From: Kosakonia arachidis
Lineage (GTDB): Bacteria > Pseudomonadota > Gammaproteobacteria > Enterobacterales > Enterobacteriaceae
Length of the DNA stretch: 64,000 nt
Direction of reading: 5' to 3'
NCBI RefSeq assembly: GCF_900116535.1
Contig: NZ_FPAU01000003.1
Coordinates: 250,403 to 314,402 of the forward strand
Positions 37,294 through 48,795 of this stretch are shown piece after piece (the first letter of the stretch is position 1; every line of letters starts with the position of its first letter). The notes under the pieces were generated by a model. It searched no databases and was not told the origin of the DNA. It worked only from the letters and a program-made list of their open reading frames with translations. A program made the position numbers and the translations under genes.

Positions 37294-37797
37294 TTACAGC
37301 ATTTTCAGCATGCGCACTTCGCAGTCAACATGACCGGTGCAGCCGAGCGGTCCGTCGATATGTTCGAATCCCAGATGTTCGTACAGACCGATGGCGTCGG
37401 TTAAAAATGCGGTCGTTTCAAGGTAACAGCGGGTAAAGCCCTGCGTACGGGCATGATCCATCGCCATCAGTGCCAGCTTTTTCGCCAGCCCCTGACCGCG
37501 TGCAGCGGGAAGAAAATACATCTTTTGCAGTTCGCAAATATCCGGCTCGCTACATTTTAGCGGTGCAACGCCACCTCCGCCCACGATCTCGCCATTCAGT
37601 TCGACGACCCAATAGGCGTAACCCGGCTTGCTGTAAAGCGGGTAAAGCTCATCCAGTTCAGGGTCGGCAACGGTGTAGCCTTTATCGGCGGTGAGGCCAT
37701 ATTCCGCTGATACCTGGCGGATCACTGATGCGATTGAGGCATTATCTGTTGCAGCAATCCGGCGCATTTTTACCTCTACCGGAGCGGTCACATTCAT
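37294..37797 (-). CDS. yjgM: GNAT-family N-acetyltransferase YjgM
   Basis: 167 residues. The acetyl-CoA loop is in [18 protein letters not shown] (about residues 95-112); [19 protein letters not shown] and [20 protein letters not shown] are typical. Very close to E. coli YjgM; acceptor substrate not established here. Cysteines [11 protein letters not shown] at the tail are conserved in the family. Confidence 0.93.
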   Translation of the reverse strand: MNVTAPVEVKMRRIAATDNASIASVIRQVSAEYGLTADKGYTVADPELDELYPLYSKPGYAYWVVELNGEIVGGGGVAPLKCSEPDICELQKMYFLPAARGQGLAKKLALMAMDHARTQGFTRCYLETTAFLTDAIGLYEHLGFEHIDGPLGCTGHVDCEVRMLKML

Positions 37798-37990
37798 CTC
37801 TGCTCTCTGTTAGGTTACTTTTTACATAATCACGCTTAATACCACTCCTGTGGCAATCTGGCAAGACCAGGAATATTGGCTGCTATTTTTTTATCGATAA
37901 GCCATTTAAACTTGAAGTTGAAAATAACTATTCTGTAACATTTTTGCGTATTATTAGGCTGTGTTTTTCTTTTTTGCGATAAGGATTGTT

Positions 37991-39193
37991 ATGACTTTCG
38001 ATACTCAGGATTCCGGGACAACGCCAGTACGCCATTTTCGCTTTCAGGGAAGCGGTAAAAGCTATTTCCTGATCTGGCTGATAAATATTCTACTAACCAT
38101 TATAACGCTGGGGTTATATTTGCCGTGGGCGTTAGTCCGTGCCCGCCGTTATTTCTACGCCAATACTGAACTGGATGGGGCGCGTTTTTCCTGGCATGCG
38201 ACAGGGCGTTCGGTATTTGTCGGTTGGCTATGTATGCTGGTGCTGTATGCGGTATTCATCATTAACATAGTGCATGGCAATATTGCCCTGCAACTGTGTA
38301 TGATGGCGTTATTCCTGATCTTTTTCCCGTGGCTCATTACTCAGGGTTTGCGTTATCAATTTCTGATGACGGAGATTAACGGTATCCGCTTCAGTTTTTA
38401 CGCCAGCCCGCTGCGTGCATGGTGGGTGATGATAGGCTGCCCGCTGTTGATCGTGGCTGCTGCCATTATTGTGTTTTCATTCTTTACCACCTCGGCGCTG
38501 AGCAGCGGTTCGTATACCACTATTTTCACCATGATCGGCATTGGTACCTTGGTATTATTGCTGGGTGTGGCGATAATGCAGGGTGTATATGCTGCACAGT
38601 GGTTTGGTATGTTGGTGAATAATCTGCAGTACGGGAAGCTGAAATTTTCCGGCGAATTCTCGATTAAAAAGTGCATCACCATTATTGTGCTGTCGATGCT
38701 GCTATTTGTACCGTTTATTGCCATCGCGCTTTATATCACCATCCCGGCTTTCTTTATGCTCTCCCAATATGCTTCCGCGGTTGGCGACAATCCGGAGCAA
38801 CTGGCGATGCTGATGGGGCCGTTTTATGGCAAATTGATCTTCAGCTACCTTATTTATATCGTCGGCGCGATCATGTGTTATATTTTCGCTTTCGTGAAGC
38901 TGCGTAATTATCTTTATAGCCAGTTGGCGCTGGAAGGCGATATTCGTTTCTCCTCCACGGTTACGCTGGGGCGCGTGTTCTGGATCTTCATCACTAATTT
39001 TCTGCTGTGTACGGTTACGCTGTTTCTGGCGTGGCCATGGGCGAAGGTGCGTTTTACCCGCTATTTGCTGGAAAACACCTACTTGCATGGCGATCTGTCG
39101 TCATTACCGCTGGAAAATCACGATCAACAACCGGCGAAGGATCCGGCCAACCTGCTGGCGCGCGGTCTGGCATTCTACCCGGCGCTGTTCTGA
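37991..39193 (+). CDS. yjgN: DUF898 family inner-membrane protein YjgN
   Basis: 400 residues (E. coli 398). At least eight membrane helices; two copies of the repeat LGLYLPWALVRARRYF / LFLAWPWAKVRFTRYL that marks the DUF898 family, and FRFQGSGKSYFLIWLINI near the N terminus. Function unknown. Start 37991 follows AAGGA; ten codons upstream are open. A REP element lies after the stop. Confidence 0.93.
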   Translation: MTFDTQDSGTTPVRHFRFQGSGKSYFLIWLINILLTIITLGLYLPWALVRARRYFYANTELDGARFSWHATGRSVFVGWLCMLVLYAVFIINIVHGNIALQLCMMALFLIFFPWLITQGLRYQFLMTEINGIRFSFYASPLRAWWVMIGCPLLIVAAAIIVFSFFTTSALSSGSYTTIFTMIGIGTLVLLLGVAIMQGVYAAQWFGMLVNNLQYGKLKFSGEFSIKKCITIIVLSMLLFVPFIAIALYITIPAFFMLSQYASAVGDNPEQLAMLMGPFYGKLIFSYLIYIVGAIMCYIFAFVKLRNYLYSQLALEGDIRFSSTVTLGRVFWIFITNFLLCTVTLFLAWPWAKVRFTRYLLENTYLHGDLSSLPLENHDQQPAKDPANLLARGLAFYPALF

Positions 39194-39201
39194 GTGTATT
39201 G

Positions 39202-39291
39202 TGCCGGATGGCGGCTACACCTGTTTCGGCCTATTGCGCGTAGTGTTTGCTAAAACGGTATAGGCCCGGTAAGCGTCAGCGCCGCCGGGCA
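39202..39291. repeat. REP/BIME element between yjgN and valS
   Basis: Two REP-like units: GCCGGATGGCGGCTACACC (39203-39221) and an inverted one containing TAGGCCCGGTAAGCGTCAGCG CCGCCGGGC (39261-39290 region). Sits between convergent genes as is usual for such repeats. Confidence 0.75.
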
Positions 39292-39306
39292 ATCAACCGG
39301 AGGGAT

Positions 39307-39343
39307 AAAAAAAGCCGGGCCTTGTACGCAGCCCGGCTTTTTC
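39307..39343 (-). terminator. Bidirectional terminator of valS
   Basis: AAAGCCGGGC-CTTGTACGCA-GCCCGGCTTT with A run on the left and T run on the right; serves valS on the minus strand and yjgN on the plus strand. Confidence 0.9.
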
Positions 39344-39357
39344 ACGCCTGAAGAGGA

Positions 39358-42213
39358 TTACAGCGCGGCGATGACAGCCTGCTGTTCAATCAGCTTCGCT
39401 TTCGCCTGAGCATAACCGTCCAGTTTTTCACGCTCTTTCGCAATCACCGCTTCCGGTGCGCGCGCGACAAAACCTTCGTTGCCCAGCTTGCTTTCGATAC
39501 GACCAATTTCCTGTTCGACCTTCGCCACTTCTTTCGCCAGACGCGCCAGCTCGGCGTCTTTGTCGATCAGACCCGCCATCGGGATCAGCAGTTCTGCGCC
39601 ATCGATAATTTTAGTGACCGAAACCGGCCCTTTATCATCGGCTGGCAGCACGGTAATGCTTTCCAGACGCGCCAGCGTTTGCAGGAAGTTACGGTTCTCG
39701 TTCACACGACGCATCGCATCTTCACTGCAACCACGCAGCAGCAGATCCAGCGGTTTACCCGGCGCAATGTTCATCTCGGCGCGAATATTACGCACGGCGA
39801 TAATCGCCTGTTTCAGCCACTCGGTATCCGCCAGCGCTTTTTCGTCAACTTGCGACGCATCATACTGCGGGAATGGCTGCAACATGATGGTGTCAGCGGT
39901 AATGCCTTTCAGCACTTTCACGCGCTGCCAGATAGTTTCAGTGATAAACGGAATGATCGGATGCGCGAGGCGCAGCAAACCTTCCAGCACAGTCACCAAC
40001 GTATTGCGCGTGCCGCGCAGTTCGGTTTCTGTACCACCGTTCATTACCGGTTTGGCCAGCTCCAGATACCAGTCGCAGAACTGGTTCCAGGTGAACTCGT
40101 ACAGAATGCCAGCCGCGATATCGAAGCGGAAGTTGTCCAGCGCTTCGCGATACGCTTTGGTGGTCTGGTTAAATTCAGCAAGGATCCAGCGGTCAGCCAG
40201 CGACAGCACTTTTTCACCACCGTTGAAACCGCAATCCTGCCCTTCGGTATTCATCAGCACAAAGCGGCTGGCGTTCCACAGCTTGTTACAGAAGTTACGG
40301 TAGCCTTCCAGACGCTTCATATCCCAGTTGATATCACGACCGGTTGAAGCCAGCGCCGCCAGCGTGAAGCGCAGGGCATCAGTGCCGTGCGGCTCAATGC
40401 CGTCTGGGAACTGTTTCTCGGTACGCTTACGGATTTTCTCCGCCAACTGCGGCTGCATCATGTTGCCGGTACGTTTCTCCAGCAGATCTGCCAGCGAAAT
40501 ACCGTCAACCATATCCAGCGGATCAATCACGTTGCCTTTGGATTTGGACATCTTCTGGCCTTCGTCATCGCGGATAAGACCCGTCATATAGACGGTCTTG
40601 AACGGTACCTGAGGCTTGCCGTTTTCATCTTTAATGAAGTGCATGGTCATCATGATCATGCGTGCGATCCAGAAGAAGATGATGTCGAAGCCGGAAACCA
40701 TCACGCTGGTCGGATGGAACTGACGCAACGCATCCGTGTTTTCCGGCCAGCCGAGCGTGGAGAAGGTCCACAGTGCGGAGGAGAACCAGGTGTCCAGCAC
40801 GTCATCGTCCTGACGCAGCGCGATATCGGCAGCCAGGTTATTTTCCTGACGCACTTCCTCTTCGTTGCGGCCAACGTAGACGTTGCCGTCGTTGTCATAC
40901 CATGCCGGAATACGGTGCCCCCACCACAGCTGACGGGAGATACACCAATCCTGAATATCGCGCATCCAGGAGAAATACATGTTTTCGTACTGCTTCGGTA
41001 CGAACTGGATGTCGCCGTTTTCCACCGCTTCGACCGCCGGTTTCGCCAGCACATCGGCACGCACGTACCACTGATCGGTCAGCATCGGTTCGATAACCAC
41101 GCCGCCGCGATCGCCGTATGGAACGGTGAGGTCGTGCGGTTTAATCTCTTCCAGCAGACCCAGCGCGTCCACGGCGGCAACCATCGCTTTACGTGCGGCA
41201 AAACGCTCCAGATTCTGGAATTCTGCCGGGATGTCCGCCGGATAAACGTCGGATTCGTTGCCGTTGGTATCATAAACCTGCGCGCTTTCACGGATGTCGC
41301 CGTCAAAGGTCAGGATGTTGATCATCGGTAATTGATGGCGACGGCCCACTTCATAGTCGTTAAAGTCGTGCGCCGGGGTGATTTTCACGCAGCCGGTGCC
41401 TTTTTCCATGTCGGCGTGTTCATCGCCCACGATCGGAATACGACGGTTAACCAGCGGCAGCACCACGAACTTGCCAATCAGATCTTTATAACGTGGATCT
41501 TCCGGGTTGACAGCCACGCCGGTATCGCCCAGCAGGGTTTCCGGACGCGTGGTGGCAACCACCAGATGATCTTTACCGTCAGCGGTTTTTGCACCGTCGG
41601 CCAGAGGATAGCGGATATGCCACATTGAGCCTTTCGACTCGCGGTTTTCCACTTCGAGGTCGGAAATCGCCGTGCGCAGTTTCGGATCCCAGTTCACCAG
41701 GCGTTTGCCGCGGTAAATCAGATCTTCTTTATACAGGCGGACAAACACCTCTTTGACCGCGTTGGAGAGGCCTTCATCCATGGTAAAGCGCTCGCGATCC
41801 CAGTCCACGGAGTTGCCCAGACGACGCATCTGGTTGGTGATGGTGCCGCCGGATTCGGCTTTCCACTGCCAGATTTTGTCGATAAACGCCTCGCGACCGT
41901 AATCGTGGCGGGTTTTCCCTTCTTCTGCGGCAATTTTACGTTCAACCACCATCTGGGTTGCGATACCAGCATGGTCAGTACCCACCTGCCACAGAGTGTT
42001 TTTCCCCTGCATGCGCTGGTAACGGATCATGGTGTCCATGATGGTCTGCTGGAAGGCGTGGCCCATATGCAAACTGCCGGTGACGTTCGGCGGCGGGATC
42101 ATGATGCAGAAGCTTTCCTGGCTTTCATCACCGTTCGGTTTGAAATAGCCCTGCTTTTCCCACTGCTCGTACAGCGGCTGTTCGATATCTTTGGGGTTGT
42201 ATGTCTTTTCCAT
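39358..42213 (-). CDS. valS: Valyl-tRNA synthetase
   Basis: 951 residues, same as E. coli. Class I synthetase with editing domain. HIGH-type motif [13 protein letters not shown] (residues ~41-53), KMSKSKGN (KMSKS) about residue 553, anticodon-binding part and C-terminal coiled coil ([29 protein letters not shown]). The start overlaps the holC stop by one base (TAATG), as in E. coli. Confidence 0.99.
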   Translation of the reverse strand: MEKTYNPKDIEQPLYEQWEKQGYFKPNGDESQESFCIMIPPPNVTGSLHMGHAFQQTIMDTMIRYQRMQGKNTLWQVGTDHAGIATQMVVERKIAAEEGKTRHDYGREAFIDKIWQWKAESGGTITNQMRRLGNSVDWDRERFTMDEGLSNAVKEVFVRLYKEDLIYRGKRLVNWDPKLRTAISDLEVENRESKGSMWHIRYPLADGAKTADGKDHLVVATTRPETLLGDTGVAVNPEDPRYKDLIGKFVVLPLVNRRIPIVGDEHADMEKGTGCVKITPAHDFNDYEVGRRHQLPMINILTFDGDIRESAQVYDTNGNESDVYPADIPAEFQNLERFAARKAMVAAVDALGLLEEIKPHDLTVPYGDRGGVVIEPMLTDQWYVRADVLAKPAVEAVENGDIQFVPKQYENMYFSWMRDIQDWCISRQLWWGHRIPAWYDNDGNVYVGRNEEEVRQENNLAADIALRQDDDVLDTWFSSALWTFSTLGWPENTDALRQFHPTSVMVSGFDIIFFWIARMIMMTMHFIKDENGKPQVPFKTVYMTGLIRDDEGQKMSKSKGNVIDPLDMVDGISLADLLEKRTGNMMQPQLAEKIRKRTEKQFPDGIEPHGTDALRFTLAALASTGRDINWDMKRLEGYRNFCNKLWNASRFVLMNTEGQDCGFNGGEKVLSLADRWILAEFNQTTKAYREALDNFRFDIAAGILYEFTWNQFCDWYLELAKPVMNGGTETELRGTRNTLVTVLEGLLRLAHPIIPFITETIWQRVKVLKGITADTIMLQPFPQYDASQVDEKALADTEWLKQAIIAVRNIRAEMNIAPGKPLDLLLRGCSEDAMRRVNENRNFLQTLARLESITVLPADDKGPVSVTKIIDGAELLIPMAGLIDKDAELARLAKEVAKVEQEIGRIESKLGNEGFVARAPEAVIAKEREKLDGYAQAKAKLIEQQAVIAAL

Positions 42214-42656
42214 TATTTCCAGGTTGCCGTGTTCAGGTTGAAACCGGCCACGCGGTAGGCTTTATAGCGTTCGCGCGCCAGTTGTTTCAGAGAGTCTTCG
42301 TAAGGGACGAAGTCTACCACTTCTGTGAAAGCGGTGGCAAAATCTGCAAATTCCGCGCGCAGGCTGATCAGAATATCGCGCGGGCTACTGTTGCGCTTTT
42401 GCGGCCAGGACAGTTCGACTGGCGCACCACCGCGCGGACCTTCGCCTGCCAGATTGTGCGGCACAAAACGCTCCGCCGGGCGCGCCCATAATGCTTCATC
42501 CAGCCGAATCGCCTGCTGCTCATCGGCACAGGCAATCAGCACGCGCTTGCCGTTACGCCAACGTTCTGCGGCAATTTCACACACCAGTTGCTCGACGGCG
42601 CTTAAGCCGTCAACGGCGTTATCATTGTCCAGAAGGTAAAAGGTCGCATTTTTCAT
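42213..42656 (-). CDS. holC: DNA polymerase III chi subunit
   Basis: 147 residues. Clamp-loader-associated subunit that links Pol III to SSB through psi. [13 protein letters not shown] start, [16 protein letters not shown] and [10 protein letters not shown] are characteristic. Translationally coupled to valS. An ERIC repeat separates it from pepA. Confidence 0.98.
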   Translation of the reverse strand: MKNATFYLLDNDNAVDGLSAVEQLVCEIAAERWRNGKRVLIACADEQQAIRLDEALWARPAERFVPHNLAGEGPRGGAPVELSWPQKRNSSPRDILISLRAEFADFATAFTEVVDFVPYEDSLKQLARERYKAYRVAGFNLNTATWK

Positions 42657-42861
42657 ATTTATACCCGTCGTCTTTCACGCTGCCTCTTTGTTGGCTACCT
42701 GCGCGCACCCCAGTCACATAATGGTCTATGCTCCGGGGGATGAGATGAGAGACATCCCTGTCGCTCACCGGACGGCAGCCTGCGGCTGTACAAATCTGTT
42801 CCCGACGGATTTGTCGCTCAGTTGCCGCCGCGATGCAACGCGAAATCCACAGGATATAGCG
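42657..42861. repeat. ERIC element with internal insertion, between pepA and holC
   Basis: Left part carries CTGCCTCTTTGTTGGCTACC and CACCCCAGTCACATAATGG; right part carries CAGTTGCCGCC and ends near GGATATAGC. Between them is roughly 75 extra bases holding a hairpin ACAAATC..GATTTGT (42790-42814). A normal element is about 125 bases; this one is about 205. Confidence 0.75.
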
Positions 42862-42879
42862 TTCACATTGCGCGAGGTT

Positions 42880-42925
42880 CCAGGCCGGGTGAGGCATAGC
42901 CGCCATCCGGCAATCATAGCCATCC
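42880..42925. repeat. REP-like element after pepA
   Basis: CAGGCCGGGTGAGGC ATAGCC GCCATCCGGCAA followed by a second CATCCGG; REP-type hairpin next to the ERIC element. Confidence 0.55.
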
Positions 42926-42937
42926 GGTATTGACGAC

Positions 42938-44449
42938 TTACTCTTCGCCGTTAAATCCGGCGCGGTTCAGCAGGAACTGTGACAGCATCGCCACCGGACG
43001 ACCGGTTGCGCCTTTGGCTTTGCCGGAGCGCCATGCGGTGCCGGCGATATCCAGGTGCGCCCAGTTATATTTACGGGCAAAGCGCGACAGGAAGCAGCCA
43101 GCGGTGATAGCACCACCAGGACGGCCGCCGATGTTCGCCATATCCGCAAAGTTGGATTCCAGCTGATCCTGGTACTCGTCGCCCATCGGTAAACGCCACG
43201 CGCGGTCGCCAGCCTGCTCGGATGCGCCAATCAGCTCATGTGCCAGCGGGTTGTGATTCGACAGCAAACCGGTGATGTGATGGCCAAGCGCAACCACGCA
43301 TGCGCCGGTCAGCGTCGCGACATCGATCACCGCTTCTGGATCGAAGCGCTCAACGTAGGTCAGCACATCACATAGCACCAGACGGCCTTCGGCATCGGTA
43401 TTCAGCACTTCTACCGTCTGGCCGGACATGGTGGTCAGCACGTCGCCAGGACGATACGCCCGCCCGCCTGGCATGTTTTCACAACCTGCCAACACGCCAA
43501 TCACGTTCAGCGGCAGTTGCAGTTCGGCCACCATGCGCATCACGCCGTAAACTGCCGCAGCGCCGCACATGTCGTACTTCATCTCGTCCATGCCTTCGGC
43601 TGGTTTGATGGAGATACCGCCGGAATCGAAGGTCAGGCCTTTTCCGACCAGTACAATCGGGCGAGCGTCTTCCGACGTGTTGCCTTTGTACTCAATCACC
43701 GACATCAGCGACTCGTTCTGCGAGCCCTGGCCGACAGCCAGGTACGAGTGCATGCCCAGTTCGCGCATTTGCTGTTCGCCAATCACGCGGGTCAGGACGT
43801 TTTTGCTATAGGTGTCTGCCAGTTGGCGCGCCTGCGAAGCGAGGTAAGCAGCATTACAGATGTTCGGCGGCATATTGCCGAGATCTTTGGCCGCTTTAAT
43901 CCCCGCAGAGATAGCCAGACCGTGCTGGATAGCGCGTTCACCGCTGGTTAATTCGCGACGCGTCGGCACGTTGAAGACCATTTTACGCAGCGGACGACGC
44001 GGTTCGATTTTATTGGTTTTCAGTTGATCGAAGCTGTACAGGCTCTCTTTCGCTGTCTCAACGGCCTGACGCACTTTCCAGTAGGTGTTGCGCCCTTTGA
44101 CATGCAGCTCGGTCAGGAAGCAGACGGCTTCCATTGAGCCCGTATCATTCAGGGTATTGATGGTTTTCTGAATCACCTGCTTGTACTGGCGCTCATCCAG
44201 CTCACGCTCTTTACCGCAGCCAATCAGCAAAATACGCTCGGAGAGGACATTTGGTACGTGGTGAAGTAGCAGGGTTTGTCCTGGTTTACCTTCCAGTTCT
44301 CCGCGACGGAGCAGCGCGCTGATGTAGCCATCGCTGATCTTATCGAGTTGCTCGGCGATCGGGGAGAGTCGGCGCGGTTCAAAGACACCCACAACGATGC
44401 AGGCACTACGCTGTTTCTCCGGGCTACCGCTTTTTACACTGAACTCCAT
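42938..44449 (-). CDS. pepA: Leucyl aminopeptidase / XerCD accessory factor PepA
   Basis: 503 residues, same as E. coli. M17 hexameric zinc/manganese aminopeptidase which also binds DNA (carAB control and cer/psi recombination). Catalytic motifs [16 protein letters not shown] and [10 protein letters not shown] are intact, as is the N-terminal DNA-binding domain. Divergent from lptFG. Sequence almost the same as E. coli. Confidence 0.99.
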   Translation of the reverse strand: MEFSVKSGSPEKQRSACIVVGVFEPRRLSPIAEQLDKISDGYISALLRRGELEGKPGQTLLLHHVPNVLSERILLIGCGKERELDERQYKQVIQKTINTLNDTGSMEAVCFLTELHVKGRNTYWKVRQAVETAKESLYSFDQLKTNKIEPRRPLRKMVFNVPTRRELTSGERAIQHGLAISAGIKAAKDLGNMPPNICNAAYLASQARQLADTYSKNVLTRVIGEQQMRELGMHSYLAVGQGSQNESLMSVIEYKGNTSEDARPIVLVGKGLTFDSGGISIKPAEGMDEMKYDMCGAAAVYGVMRMVAELQLPLNVIGVLAGCENMPGGRAYRPGDVLTTMSGQTVEVLNTDAEGRLVLCDVLTYVERFDPEAVIDVATLTGACVVALGHHITGLLSNHNPLAHELIGASEQAGDRAWRLPMGDEYQDQLESNFADMANIGGRPGGAITAGCFLSRFARKYNWAHLDIAGTAWRSGKAKGATGRPVAMLSQFLLNRAGFNGEE

Positions 44450-44716
44450 GCACTACGCTCCTGAATCTTAAAGACAACGGCGGCGGCTACAGATAGAATT
44501 GCAAGCTTACGTAACTCATGTCCGCTGTTGCGATGACTTCGTGTTAATCTTAATGGTACTACGGTTTCGGCACGTCAGAATTGGCTCTTTCGCACCCATC
44601 CGCTGAGTATATTAATCTTAGCGATGATTTCGACGACTCAAGAGAATAAATGACGTTTAAGCCATGAAACAAGCGATTTTCCAGGAAAAAGACTGGTTTT
44701 TACGGGCGTATTTAAA

Positions 44717-45817
44717 GTGATAATCATAAGATATCTGGTGCGGGAGACGCTAAAAAGCCAGCTTGCGATCCTATTCATCCTGCTTCTGATTTTCTTTTGT
44801 CAGAAACTGGTGAGGATTTTAGGTGCAGCCGCTGATGGCGAAATCCCAACAAACCTCGTGCTCTCACTGTTGGGGCTGGGCGTGCCGGAGATGGCGCAGC
44901 TTATCCTGCCGTTGAGTCTGTTCCTTGGCCTGCTAATGACGCTGGGCAAACTCTATACTGAAAGTGAAATTACGGTGATGCACGCCTGCGGTCTGAGCCG
45001 TGCGGTGCTGATCAAAGCCGCCATGGTACTGGCGCTGTTTACCGGCATTATCGCTGCGGTTAACGTCATGTGGGCAGGCCCGTGGTCATCCCGTCATCAG
45101 GATCAGGTTCTGGCGGATGCCAAAGCGAATCCCGGAATGGCGGCGCTGGCGCAGGGGCAGTTCCAGCAAGCGACAGACGGCAACTCGGTGTTGTTTATTG
45201 AAGGCGTAGAAGGCAACCACTTTAACAACGTATTTCTTGCGCAGCTCCGTCCCAAAGGCAATGCGCGTCCGTCAGTGGTGGTGGCGGATTCCGGCCAACT
45301 TACCCAGCATAAAGACGGTTCCCAGGTCGTGACGCTCAACACCGGCACACGCTTTGAGGGTACCGCCATGCTGCGCGATTTCCGCATCACTGATTTCCAG
45401 AACTACAAGGCGATCATCGGCCATCAGACCGTCGCGCTCGATCCGACCGATACCGAGCAGATGGACATGCGTACGTTGTTCAATACGAATACCCCGCGCG
45501 CCAGCGCAGAGCTGCACTGGCGTTTAACGCTGATCTTTACTGTGGTGATGATGGCGCTGATGGTCGTGCCGTTGAGCGTGGTTAATCCGCGTCAGGGACG
45601 CGTGTTATCGATGCTGCCCGCTATGCTGCTGTATCTCGTGTTCTTCCTGTTGCAGACCGCACTTCGCTCAAACGGCGCGAAGGGAAAACTGGATCCGATG
45701 ATCTGGATGTGGACGGTTAACCTGTGCTACCTGGCGCTCGCTGTGGCGCTGAACCTGTGGGATACGGTGCCGATGCGCCGGGTTCGCGCCGGTTTTACGC
45801 GTAGAGGAGCGGTATAA
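44717..45817 (+). CDS. lptF: LPS export permease LptF
   Basis: 366 residues. Inner-membrane part of the LptB2FGC transporter that pulls LPS out of the membrane. Start is GTG at 44717 (reads MIIIRYLVRETLKSQLAI), six membrane helices with a large periplasmic beta-jellyroll between residues ~120 and 260. Ends one base into lptG. pepA is divergent. Confidence 0.98.
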   Translation: MIIIRYLVRETLKSQLAILFILLLIFFCQKLVRILGAAADGEIPTNLVLSLLGLGVPEMAQLILPLSLFLGLLMTLGKLYTESEITVMHACGLSRAVLIKAAMVLALFTGIIAAVNVMWAGPWSSRHQDQVLADAKANPGMAALAQGQFQQATDGNSVLFIEGVEGNHFNNVFLAQLRPKGNARPSVVVADSGQLTQHKDGSQVVTLNTGTRFEGTAMLRDFRITDFQNYKAIIGHQTVALDPTDTEQMDMRTLFNTNTPRASAELHWRLTLIFTVVMMALMVVPLSVVNPRQGRVLSMLPAMLLYLVFFLLQTALRSNGAKGKLDPMIWMWTVNLCYLALAVALNLWDTVPMRRVRAGFTRRGAV

Positions 45818-46899
45818 TGCAGGCTTTTGGCGTACTTGACCGCTATATCGGGAAAACCATTTTTTCCACCATCATGATGACCCTGTTCATGCTGGTGTCG
45901 CTCTCCGGCATTATCAAATTTGTCGATCAGTTGAAAAAAGCCGGGCAGGGGAGTTACGACGCGCTGGGCGCTGGGGTGTACACCATTCTCAGCGTGCCGA
46001 AAGATATCGAAGTCTTCTTTCCGATGGCCGCGCTGCTGGGTGCGTTGCTCGGCCTGGGCATGTTGGCGCAGCGCAGCGAGCTGGTGGTGATGCAGGCTTC
46101 AGGCTACACCCGGATGCAGGTGGCACTGTCGGTGATGAAAACCGCTATTCCGCTGGTCCTGCTAACCATGGCGATTGGCGAATGGGTTGCGCCACAGGGC
46201 GAGCAGATGGCACGTAACCAGCGTGCGCAGTCGATGTACGGTGGTTCGCTGCTATCCACACAGGCCGGGCTGTGGGCGAAAGACGGCAACAACTTTATCT
46301 ACATCGAACGTGTGAAAAGTGATGATGAGCTTGGCGGCGTCAGTATTTATACCTTCAACGATCATCGTCGTTTGCAATCGGTGCGCTATGCCGCGTCGGC
46401 AAAATTCGATGCAGAGAACAAAACCTGGCAGCTGTCACAGGTGGATGAATCGAACCTCACCGATCCGAAACAAGTGACCGGCTCGCAGACCGTCAGCAGT
46501 GTCTGGAAAACCAACCTTACGCCGGACAAACTTGGCGTAGTGGCACTGGATCCCGATGCACTCTCCATCAGCGGTCTGTACAACTATGTGAAGTACCTGA
46601 AGTCGAGCGGTCAGGACTCTGGTCGTTATCAGCTCAATATGTGGAGCAAAATCTTCCAGCCGCTGTCGGTGGCGGTCATGATGCTAATGGCGTTATCGTT
46701 TATCTTTGGCCCGCTGCGTAGCGTGGCGATGGGCGTTCGCGTAGTGACCGGCATCAGCTTTGGCTTCGTTTTCTACGTGCTGGATCAGATTTTCGGCCCG
46801 CTGACGCTGGTGTATGGCATCCCGCCAGTGGTCGGCGCACTGCTACCGAGTGCTTTGTTCTTCCTGATTAGCATGTGGCTATTGGTGCGCAGAAACTAA
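45817..46899 (+). CDS. lptG: LPS export permease LptG
   Basis: 360 residues, partner of LptF. Six helices and a periplasmic jellyroll; begins MQAFGVLDRYIGKTIFSTI and contains KKAGQGSYD and the tail FFLISMWLLVRRN. Start overlaps the lptF stop (TAATG), giving coupled translation. Confidence 0.98.
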   Translation: MQAFGVLDRYIGKTIFSTIMMTLFMLVSLSGIIKFVDQLKKAGQGSYDALGAGVYTILSVPKDIEVFFPMAALLGALLGLGMLAQRSELVVMQASGYTRMQVALSVMKTAIPLVLLTMAIGEWVAPQGEQMARNQRAQSMYGGSLLSTQAGLWAKDGNNFIYIERVKSDDELGGVSIYTFNDHRRLQSVRYAASAKFDAENKTWQLSQVDESNLTDPKQVTGSQTVSSVWKTNLTPDKLGVVALDPDALSISGLYNYVKYLKSSGQDSGRYQLNMWSKIFQPLSVAVMMLMALSFIFGPLRSVAMGVRVVTGISFGFVFYVLDQIFGPLTLVYGIPPVVGALLPSALFFLISMWLLVRRN

Positions 46900-46927
46900 T
46901 ACATCAGCGAAGATATGTATTGAATAC

Positions 46928-46952
46928 GAGAGGCTGCGGCCTCTCTTTTTTT
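46928..46952 (+). terminator. Intrinsic terminator after lptG
   Basis: GAGAGGC-TGCG-GCCTCTC followed by seven T; closes the lptFG operon. Confidence 0.93.
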
Positions 46953-47160
46953 ACCCAAAGAGCAGAGATGTTGCCGTGGCTTACCCGCCTTGAGGTTTGT
47001 TTCTCCACCGTGCTGCTACTGGTGCCTGAGAAAACCCGTGGCTACCGGGCTGATTTTGGGGGCACCATGCCGTAATGGCTTCCAGTAAATTCTGTTCTTT
47101 GCAACGTCCGCTGAGCTTCGGGCTATGATTGAGTAACGATTCACAACATTTAGGGAAATT

Positions 47161-48795
47161 ATGTCCAGGTTCTTTTTCAATGACCGCAAACAACTGGTCA
47201 ATGACGCCATTGAGGGCTTAGTGATATCCGCACCGCACGGCAACCTTGTCCGACTCGATATTGATCCCGCCATTCGCATTGTGGCCCGGTCTGACTGGGA
47301 TAAAGGCCGCGTAGCGGTGATTTCCGGTGGAGGTTCCGGCCATGAACCTGCGCATGCTGGCTTTGTCGGTAAAGGCATGCTAACGGCCGCCGTCTGCGGC
47401 GATGTGTTTGCTTCGCCCAGCGTCGATGCGGTGCTGAATGCCATTGTGGCGATGACCGGCGATCGCGGTTGCCTGTTGATTGTTAAAAACTACACCGGCG
47501 ACCGCCTTAACTTTGGTCTTGCGGCAGAAAAAGCCAAGCGCTACGGCCTGAAAGTGGAGATGGTGATCGTCGCTGACGACATCGCGCTGCCGGATAACAA
47601 ACAGCCGCGTGGCATCGCCGGAACGGCGCTGGTGCACAAGATTGCTGGCCATGCCGCTGAGCAGGGTAAATCACTGAGTGAAGTGCGCGACATCGCGCAA
47701 AAGGCCTGCGATAACGTCTACAGTCTGGGGCTGGCGATGGAGACCTGCAACCTGCCGGGCAGCGAAGAGGAAGGGCGTATTCAGCGCGGCAAGGTCGAGC
47801 TGGGGCTGGGGATCCACGGCGAGCCAGGTGCCTCTATTGTCGAGACGCAGAACAGCAAGTCGCTTATCGACACGCTGGTGAAACCGCTTAAAGCAGCGGT
47901 GGGCGATGATCGCGTCGCCGTGCTGATCAATAACCTTGGTGGCGTTTCGGCGCTTGAGATGGCGCTGCTGACCAAAGAGCTGGCGCATTCCGCGCTGAAA
48001 GACCAGATTGCCTGGTTGATTGGCCCTGCACCGTTGGTCAGTTCGCTGGATATGAAAGGTTTTTCCGTGTCGTTGCTGCGCCTGAATGAAACGTTTGAGC
48101 AGGCGCTTTGCGCGAATGTACAAACCGTTGGCTGGCAAAAACCGGTGGCGTTCGCACCGATGAAAACCCAGCGACACAACACGGTGTATGACGGGCTGGA
48201 GATTGAACCTTCAGACAATCCACAGGTAAAAACGCTGCTCGGCACCGCGGTGCAGACGCTGATTGGTCTGGAGAACCGTCTGAACGCGCTGGATGCGAAA
48301 GTGGGCGATGGCGATACCGGTTCTACCTTCGCCGAAGGCGCGCGTGAGATTGCCCGTCTGCTGGAACAAAAGGCGCTGCCGTTGAATAATACTGCACAGT
48401 TGTTGCAACTGATCGGCGAACGGCTGGCGACGGTAATGGGCGGCTCCAGCGGCGTGCTCATGTCGATCTTCTTTACTGCGGCAGGCAATGCTTTACGCAG
48501 AGGCACCGCGTTGCCGGAGGCGCTACTGATTGGGCTTAAACAGATGAAGCACTACGGCGGGGCGGATCTGGGCGATCGTACGCTGATCGATGCGCTGCAA
48601 CCGGCACTGGAAGCGCTGCGCGACAACGGGCTGGAGGCCGCCGTCTCTGCGGCGAAAAGCGGGGCTGCCAGTACCGCAACGATGCAAAAAGCGGGTGCCG
48701 GGCGCGCGTCATACGTTAACAGTGAAAACCTTGATGGTGTAAGCGATCCCGGCGCGGTGGCGATTGCCGAGGTGTTTGCCGCTATCGCGAAATAA
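47161..48795 (+). CDS. ATP-dependent dihydroxyacetone kinase (DhaK-DhaL fusion)
   Basis: 544 residues, two-domain enzyme that phosphorylates dihydroxyacetone to DHAP using ATP, not the PTS. The K domain has GGGSGHEPAHAGFVG and the substrate-binding His in GLGIHGEPGA (about residue 218). The L domain has the Mg-binding DAKVGDGDTGST (about 379) and GGSSGVLMS. It stands alone between lptG and ahr without glycerol dehydrogenase or regulator. Related to Citrobacter/Klebsiella DhaK. RBS TAGGGAAA. Confidence 0.93.
   Translation: MSRFFFNDRKQLVNDAIEGLVISAPHGNLVRLDIDPAIRIVARSDWDKGRVAVISGGGSGHEPAHAGFVGKGMLTAAVCGDVFASPSVDAVLNAIVAMTGDRGCLLIVKNYTGDRLNFGLAAEKAKRYGLKVEMVIVADDIALPDNKQPRGIAGTALVHKIAGHAAEQGKSLSEVRDIAQKACDNVYSLGLAMETCNLPGSEEEGRIQRGKVELGLGIHGEPGASIVETQNSKSLIDTLVKPLKAAVGDDRVAVLINNLGGVSALEMALLTKELAHSALKDQIAWLIGPAPLVSSLDMKGFSVSLLRLNETFEQALCANVQTVGWQKPVAFAPMKTQRHNTVYDGLEIEPSDNPQVKTLLGTAVQTLIGLENRLNALDAKVGDGDTGSTFAEGAREIARLLEQKALPLNNTAQLLQLIGERLATVMGGSSGVLMSIFFTAAGNALRRGTALPEALLIGLKQMKHYGGADLGDRTLIDALQPALEALRDNGLEAAVSAAKSGAASTATMQKAGAGRASYVNSENLDGVSDPGAVAIAEVFAAIAK

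Noticed and set aside
40387-41331. 314-codon open frame antisense to valS
   Set aside because: valS is near-identical to its E. coli counterpart here; the antisense translation is His/Arg-rich and has no recognisable domain.
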